Assembly: GCA_964548025.1 (NCBI GenBank) | Contig: CAZJRI010000176.1 | Coordinates: forward strand, 1-10,376 | From: JAHRVQ01 sp964548025 | GTDB taxonomy: Bacteria > Pseudomonadota > Gammaproteobacteria > Pseudomonadales > Azotimanducaceae | Reading direction: 5' to 3' | DNA: 10,376 nt | In this document: positions 7,492-10,376 of the stretch, piece by piece | How the letters are laid out: the number at the start of each line of letters is the position of its first letter | Numbering within the stretch: the first letter of the stretch is position 1 | Notes under the pieces: model-generated | The model's database searches: none | Told to the model about the DNA's origin: nothing | Seen by the model: only the letters and a program-made list of their open reading frames with translations | Program-made: the position numbers and the translations under genes

Positions 7492-7521
7492 ATTGTTAAC
7501 TGCCGCCTGATCTAATGTCAA
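7492..7521 (-). promoter_or_regulatory. Sigma70-type promoter of the zinc-ribbon gene
   Basis: On the minus strand a perfect TTGACA (7516-7521) is followed after 17 bp by TAACAA (7493-7498), or after 18 bp by AACAAT. It faces the zinc-ribbon gene and would give a leader of roughly 30 nt before the start codon. The -35 is excellent and the -10 is mediocre. It indicates that this gene is transcribed separately from the hydrolase gene upstream, whose stop codon is 75 bp away. Confidence 0.5.
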
Positions 7522-7595
7522 CCTTCTGCGGCTGAACTCATTGAATAAGTCAGAGAATGAGGAAGATTGGAATCCCGATCGTCGTCGACTTGAGA

Positions 7596-8675
7596 TTAGT
7601 GCAGATCCAGATCAGAGATATACATTGGTGCAGTTGAACGCAACTGGATAAATTCACTAATCTTGTGCAGAGCATCTGTGGCTTCAGGCAGATCGGGTCC
7701 GAATGCCTGAAAGACATGCACCATTGTTGGCCAGACCTGCAACTCAACCTCGCTGCCACTTTCTATGGCCTTGTTGGCATATCGCTGGGCATCGTCGAAT
7801 AGCATTTCATGTCGGCTTGCCTGAATGAGGGTATGACGCAGATTGGAAAGATCCCCCAACAAGGGTGAAAGAGCGGGGTCATTGACCGCAGCGCCCGCTG
7901 TAATCCTTGAGAAAAGGCTGATCATAAAATTCGGCATCATCAATAACCTGCCGAGTGTCGGACCAAGAAATGGATCAGTCTTCTGATTTGTCGCCCAGCT
8001 TGGGCTACTCAAAGTTGCATCTGTCAAGGGGGCTAAAGCGATCGCACCATTGCAGGCAGGCAATTTATTGTCACGAGCCCAGGCAATAACAGAGAGTGTG
8101 AGATTCCCACCCGCGGAATCACCGGCCACGAAAAGGTGCTCTGGCTGTGTTTCTCCCCGTGGACCGTTATTCAGTATCCACTGATAGGCTTTACGTGCAT
8201 CCTCGTGGCAGTGAATCGTCTTGAATTCAGGTTGCATACGATAGTCAACTGCAAGTACGGCAACGCCAGCTCGCCTTGAGATCTCTGATGTTATGTATCG
8301 ATGACTCTTCGGACTGCCAACGCGAAATGCACCACCATGAAGGTACAGAAGACGACGATTCGGATTCGCCCCTTCCCCCAGAACCCATTCGCCAGGTATG
8401 CCATCAATTTCTACCGGCGTGATTTCAGCCTCAACTTCCCTTGCGAATAAATCCTCCATATTCTTTCTGGCGATTTTCACATCCAGGCTGACATTTTGGT
8501 GGAATCCTGACAGTTTCTTCAATACATCCTGATGTTCTGAACTGACTTCAGAAGCAGGTTTCACGAGGGGGGAAACCGGGGTGTCGTATTGGCTGTGATC
8601 TCCTGCTTTGTAGAGGATTCCCAGAACGATGATAATCAGGATTAGTGCGATGAGAAGGGAAACAAAGACCACCAT
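7596..8675 (-). CDS. Membrane-anchored alpha/beta hydrolase, hormone-sensitive-lipase-like (esterase family IV)
   Basis: This 359-residue carboxylester hydrolase has the HSL oxyanion-hole motif HGGAF at residues 113-117, the nucleophile elbow GDSAG with Ser187, and the catalytic His320 in MVHVFQAF. The acid is probably Glu290 in HEMLFDD, where many relatives use the Asp of DPLxDE; Asp294 is an alternative. One strongly hydrophobic segment covers residues 1-20 (VVFVSLLIALILIIIVLGIL), which should anchor it in the inner membrane; this is less common in cytoplasmic family IV enzymes. The ATG at 8673-8675 is preferred; a TTG at 8688-8690 would add five residues, and neither has a good ribosome site. 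A small AT-rich inverted repeat (AAAAA at 8689-8693, TTTTT at 8699-8703) lies at the 5' end and may affect translation. The substrate is unknown. Confidence 0.9.
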   Translation of the reverse strand: MVVFVSLLIALILIIIVLGILYKAGDHSQYDTPVSPLVKPASEVSSEHQDVLKKLSGFHQNVSLDVKIARKNMEDLFAREVEAEITPVEIDGIPGEWVLGEGANPNRRLLYLHGGAFRVGSPKSHRYITSEISRRAGVAVLAVDYRMQPEFKTIHCHEDARKAYQWILNNGPRGETQPEHLFVAGDSAGGNLTLSVIAWARDNKLPACNGAIALAPLTDATLSSPSWATNQKTDPFLGPTLGRLLMMPNFMISLFSRITAGAAVNDPALSPLLGDLSNLRHTLIQASRHEMLFDDAQRYANKAIESGSEVELQVWPTMVHVFQAFGPDLPEATDALHKISEFIQLRSTAPMYISDLDLH

Positions 8676-8782
8676 GAGATCTGCATCCAAAAAGCCGGTT
8701 TTTCTGGAACATACACCTGCATCAGAATCCGTGCAACGATCTGGGTAAATTATGGAGCAGTGGAACTCGTGAAATCCATCGG

Positions 8783-8811
8783 TTGAATATGCCCCTGACT
8801 TTCGCTAGTAT
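8783..8811 (+). promoter_or_regulatory. tRNA promoter with GC-rich discriminator
   Basis: TTGAAT (8783-8788) and TAGTAT (8806-8811) are spaced exactly 17 bp and followed by GCTGGGCC, a GC-rich discriminator as seen at stringently controlled stable-RNA promoters. Transcription would start near 8818, about 10 nt before the tRNA fragment. The intact tRNA gene begins only at 8982, so this promoter now drives it from across a repeat-rich insert. Confidence 0.55.
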
Positions 8812-8827
8812 GCTGGGCCTCTGATTT

Positions 8828-8847
8828 GGGGCTATAGCTCAGTTGGG
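8828..8847 (+). pseudogene. 5' fragment of a tRNA-Ala gene
   Basis: GGGGCTATAGCTCAGTTGGG matches the first 20 nt of the intact tRNA-Ala at 8982 except for one base (T for C in the D loop). It contains the acceptor 5' strand, the D-stem 5' strand and part of the D loop, then breaks off into a hairpin with no anticodon arm. It lies directly behind the tRNA promoter, as if it were the start of the original first tRNA gene. Confidence 0.8.
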
Positions 8848-8981
8848 TAAATCGTTGCAGACGATTTACGCGTTTGAAGCAAGGGCCTCAGAGCGCGAAG
8901 CGCGTGCCCTTGCGTTGATTCAAACGCCGGGCGATTCGCCAGGGATGGCACAACAATCTCTGGTGCGAATACAGGAATATT
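8848..8981. repeat. Palindrome-rich insert between tRNA fragment and intact tRNA-Ala
   Basis: The 134 bp hold at least three hairpins in a row. TAAATCGT (8848-8855) pairs with ACGATTTA (8861-8868). GCGTTTGAA (8870-8878) pairs with TTCAAACGC (8919-8927), enclosing GCAAGGGC (8879-8886) with GCCCTTGC (8906-8913) and an inner GCGC-GAA-GCGC. GGCGA (8930-8934) pairs with TCGCC (8936-8940). No open frame here looks like a protein, since translations merely read tRNA sequence. It resembles a REP- or MITE-like element or the remains of an integration at the tRNA gene, but I do not recognise a named family. The last 40 bp show no structure of note. Confidence 0.65.
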
Positions 8982-9057
8982 GGGGCTATAGCTCAGCTGG
9001 GAGAGCGCGTGACTGGCAGTCACGAGGTCGGCGGTTCGATCCCGCCTAGCTCCACCA
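8982..9057 (+). tRNA. tRNA-Ala (anticodon GGC)
   Basis: A 76-nt gene with a full cloverleaf: acceptor GGGGCTA with TAGCTCC, discriminator A, and an encoded CCA end (9055-9057); D arm GCTC-AGCTGGGA-GAGC; anticodon stem CGTGA with TCACG around the loop CTGGCAG, giving anticodon GGC (alanine, GCC/GCU codons); T arm GGCGG-TTCGATC-CCGCC. All stems pair perfectly. Its own upstream bases (8960-8981) have no clear promoter, so it probably depends on the promoter at 8783-8811. Confidence 0.96.
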
Positions 9058-9068
9058 AATTCACGTGG

Positions 9069-9117
9069 TGTGTACCGGAGACATCCTTTACACTTTATAC
9101 CGGGCACATGGTTTACA
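9069..9117 (+). repeat. Left terminal inverted repeat of the IS481 element
   Basis: It starts TGTGTACCGGAGACAT and contains the same unit twice, TACC-GGAGACAT-cc-TTTACA and TACC-GGGCACAT-gg-TTTACA, about 30 bp apart. The right repeat shows the same doubled unit, so these are probably two transposase-binding sites per end. The transposase stop codon lies inside this repeat. Confidence 0.8.
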
Positions 9118-10300
9118 GTTTATCCATGTTCTGGGCGTTCGGTAGAAAAGGATTAGTTGTCGGTTCGACACGATTTTCCTCATCATCAAAGTAACCCAAA
9201 TCATAGCCCATAAAGCTGACCAACCACATACCGTCAGCCACTTCACGTATACCAACAAACTGCCCTGCAAACACTTTGCTAAGACTTATCTTTCTTCGAC
9301 CGATACAGATCCGGCCACACCTAGTTACCCGAATCACTCGATCATGGAACGGATAGTCCAACTCATCTGGCTCAACATAAACCTTGGGCGAAGGTGTATA
9401 TAGCTCGCCAGGATAGCGTCCTGCTAAAGCTTGGTGAGGTCTCTCGTTATTGTAAACCTCCACAAATTTGTCAAAACGCTCTTGTTGCTGCAAAAAGTTA
9501 AAGCTGGCTGGCTGAGTCGCTTCCTTCTTCAATGTCAGATGCATTCTCTCATGTCGACCGTTCTGTTGCGGATTGCCTGGTTTGATGCGTTCTATGTTGA
9601 TACCAAGACGAAGCCACCACACTGATAAAGTACTGAGACCGAAAAAAGCGTTCGGTGCAGCGAATGGCACACCATTATCCGTCCGGATCGCATCAGGGAG
9701 TCCATAGTCCTTGAATACTCGCTCAAACACCGAGAAAGCAAACTTGCTTTTGGTTGAATCAAGTCCTTCACAAGCTAAAAGAAATCGTGAGCTATAGTCA
9801 GTGACTGTTAAGGGATAACAATACTTATGATTACCCAGTCGAAACTCACCTTTGTAGTCAGCGCACCAAAGACCATTGGGCTGATAGGATGCTGTGAGCA
9901 GCGTACCTTGTGCGCGATAGCGTCTACGTTTGCGACGCTTAACGAGTCCATGCCGATCAAGGACGGCATGCACCGTGCTTTTAGCAGGCGCTTTGAACAT
10001 CGGATAGTCCCGGATTAACTTCTCTCGGATCTTGGGAGCGCCCCAGCTCGGATACTCTTGTTTGAGCTGCAAAATCGTTCGCTCAATCTGAAAAGGGAGT
10101 CGATTCGCATGTCGATAAGGTCTGCGACTACGATCATTCAAGCCATCAAGACCGCAGGTTTTATAACGGTTAAATATTTTGTAACCAGTGACTCGGGATA
10201 TCCCAAACTCTCGGCACACTAAAGACATCTTCTCGCCTTCCAGGAGGCGAGCAACAAACTTCAATCGTTCATCCATAGGTTTACACTCTTTCCAAGGCAT
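9113..10300 (-). CDS. IS481-family transposase (DDE integrase core)
   Basis: A 395-residue transposase. The start is taken as the ATG at 10298-10300, giving MPWKECKPMDERLKF, the usual opening of this group, with GGGAG about 10 nt upstream; an in-frame start at 10336 lies inside or beside the terminal repeat and is unlikely. Domains: an N-terminal helix-turn-helix (about 12-60, CREFGISRVTGYKIFNRY), a basic linker (KRRKRRRYR), then the integrase core with D148 in LWCADYKGEF, D208 in IRTDNGVPF and E251 in NGRHERMH as the likely DDE triad, and a C-terminal beta-rich domain. No frameshift or internal stop was found, so the element could be active. Confidence 0.93.
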   Translation of the reverse strand: MPWKECKPMDERLKFVARLLEGEKMSLVCREFGISRVTGYKIFNRYKTCGLDGLNDRSRRPYRHANRLPFQIERTILQLKQEYPSWGAPKIREKLIRDYPMFKAPAKSTVHAVLDRHGLVKRRKRRRYRAQGTLLTASYQPNGLWCADYKGEFRLGNHKYCYPLTVTDYSSRFLLACEGLDSTKSKFAFSVFERVFKDYGLPDAIRTDNGVPFAAPNAFFGLSTLSVWWLRLGINIERIKPGNPQQNGRHERMHLTLKKEATQPASFNFLQQQERFDKFVEVYNNERPHQALAGRYPGELYTPSPKVYVEPDELDYPFHDRVIRVTRCGRICIGRRKISLSKVFAGQFVGIREVADGMWLVSFMGYDLGYFDDEENRVEPTTNPFLPNAQNMDKL

Positions 10301-10326
10301 CTGGGAGTCTCCCAAATGTCTAATTG

Positions 10327-10376
10327 TGTAAACCATGTCTCCGGTATCAAATGTAAGCTATGTCTCAGGTACTACA
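10327..10376 (-). repeat. Right terminal inverted repeat of the IS481 element
   Basis: Read inward on the minus strand it begins TGTAGTACCTGAGACAT and again carries two copies of the TACC...GACAT...TTACA unit. It matches the left repeat apart from scattered substitutions and one extra base near the tip. Confidence 0.8.

Larger units (their letters stand above)
9069..10376 (-). mobile_element. IS481-family insertion sequence, apparently complete
   Basis: About 1.3 kb bounded by imperfect inverted repeats of about 50 bp (9069-9117 and 10327-10376, about 41 matches with one gap), both beginning TGT, with one transposase gene between them. The left end lies 11 bp after the tRNA-Ala CCA end. The right repeat reaches the last base of the window, so the target-site duplication cannot be checked and the true end might lie a few bases further out. 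Confidence 0.85.

Noticed and set aside
7297..7521. Minus-strand ORF overlapping the zinc-ribbon gene start
   Set aside because: It is out of frame with the zinc-ribbon protein, covers its promoter, and has no recognisable content.
8848..8940. CRISPR array or intrinsic terminator
   Set aside because: There are no regularly spaced direct repeats, and none of the hairpins is followed by a T run.
8832..9107. Minus-strand protein of 91 residues containing GGARRDRTADLVTASHA
   Set aside because: It is the antisense translation of the tRNA-Ala gene, a well-known type of false protein annotation.
8843..9194. Plus-strand ORFs across the tRNA insert and IS left end
   Set aside because: They read through the tRNA gene, hairpins and inverted repeat and have no ribosome site or recognisable protein features.

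Overview
The window looks like the chromosome of a Gram-negative bacterium, probably a free-living (perhaps marine or aquatic) gammaproteobacterium. The support is indirect: an RND efflux pump with its periplasmic adaptor, strong Shine-Dalgarno sites, a tRNA-Ala gene that encodes its CCA end, a proteobacterial-looking IS481-family insertion sequence, and moderate base composition. I cannot name the species. The right edge of the window coincides with the outer end of the insertion sequence, which is where contigs often break.

Layout: (1) Positions 1-4855 are a minus-strand block read RND permease, then membrane fusion protein, then a CaiB/BaiF-type CoA-transferase that runs off the left edge. 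The permease gene is broken by two single-base frameshifts (near 3403-3412 and 2095-2105). Its span of 3103 nt plus two missing bases gives 1035 codons, the normal size for one RND permease. (2) A 240-bp divergent intergenic region with inverted repeats separates this block from a plus-strand operon. (3) Positions 5096-7128 hold that operon: a UGSC-family selenoprotein, a 365-residue cysteine-rich partner whose start codon overlaps the selenoprotein stop (ATGA), and a GFA-family zinc protein. (4) Positions 7145-8675 carry, on the minus strand, a small zinc-ribbon protein and a membrane-anchored alpha/beta hydrolase. (5) Positions 8783-9057 hold a tRNA promoter, a 20-nt 5' fragment of a tRNA-Ala gene, about 134 bp rich in nested inverted repeats, and an intact tRNA-Ala(GGC). 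(6) Positions 9069-10376 are an IS481-family element inserted 11 bp after the tRNA.

The most important point is the selenoprotein. A plain ORF search shows two short ORFs (ending at 5383 and resuming in the same frame), but the TGA at 5381-5383 is followed by Gly-Ser-Cys and an uninterrupted conserved-looking C-terminal half. Read as selenocysteine it gives the U-G-S-C motif after which this family is named, and a small hairpin of the right size and spacing for a bacterial SECIS lies just downstream. With its coupled cysteine-rich partner, this looks like a two-component redox system of unknown substrate; the UGSC motif recalls the UGTC-type motif of glycine and proline reductase selenoproteins. 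The selenocysteine machinery (selA, selB, selC, selD) is not in this window.
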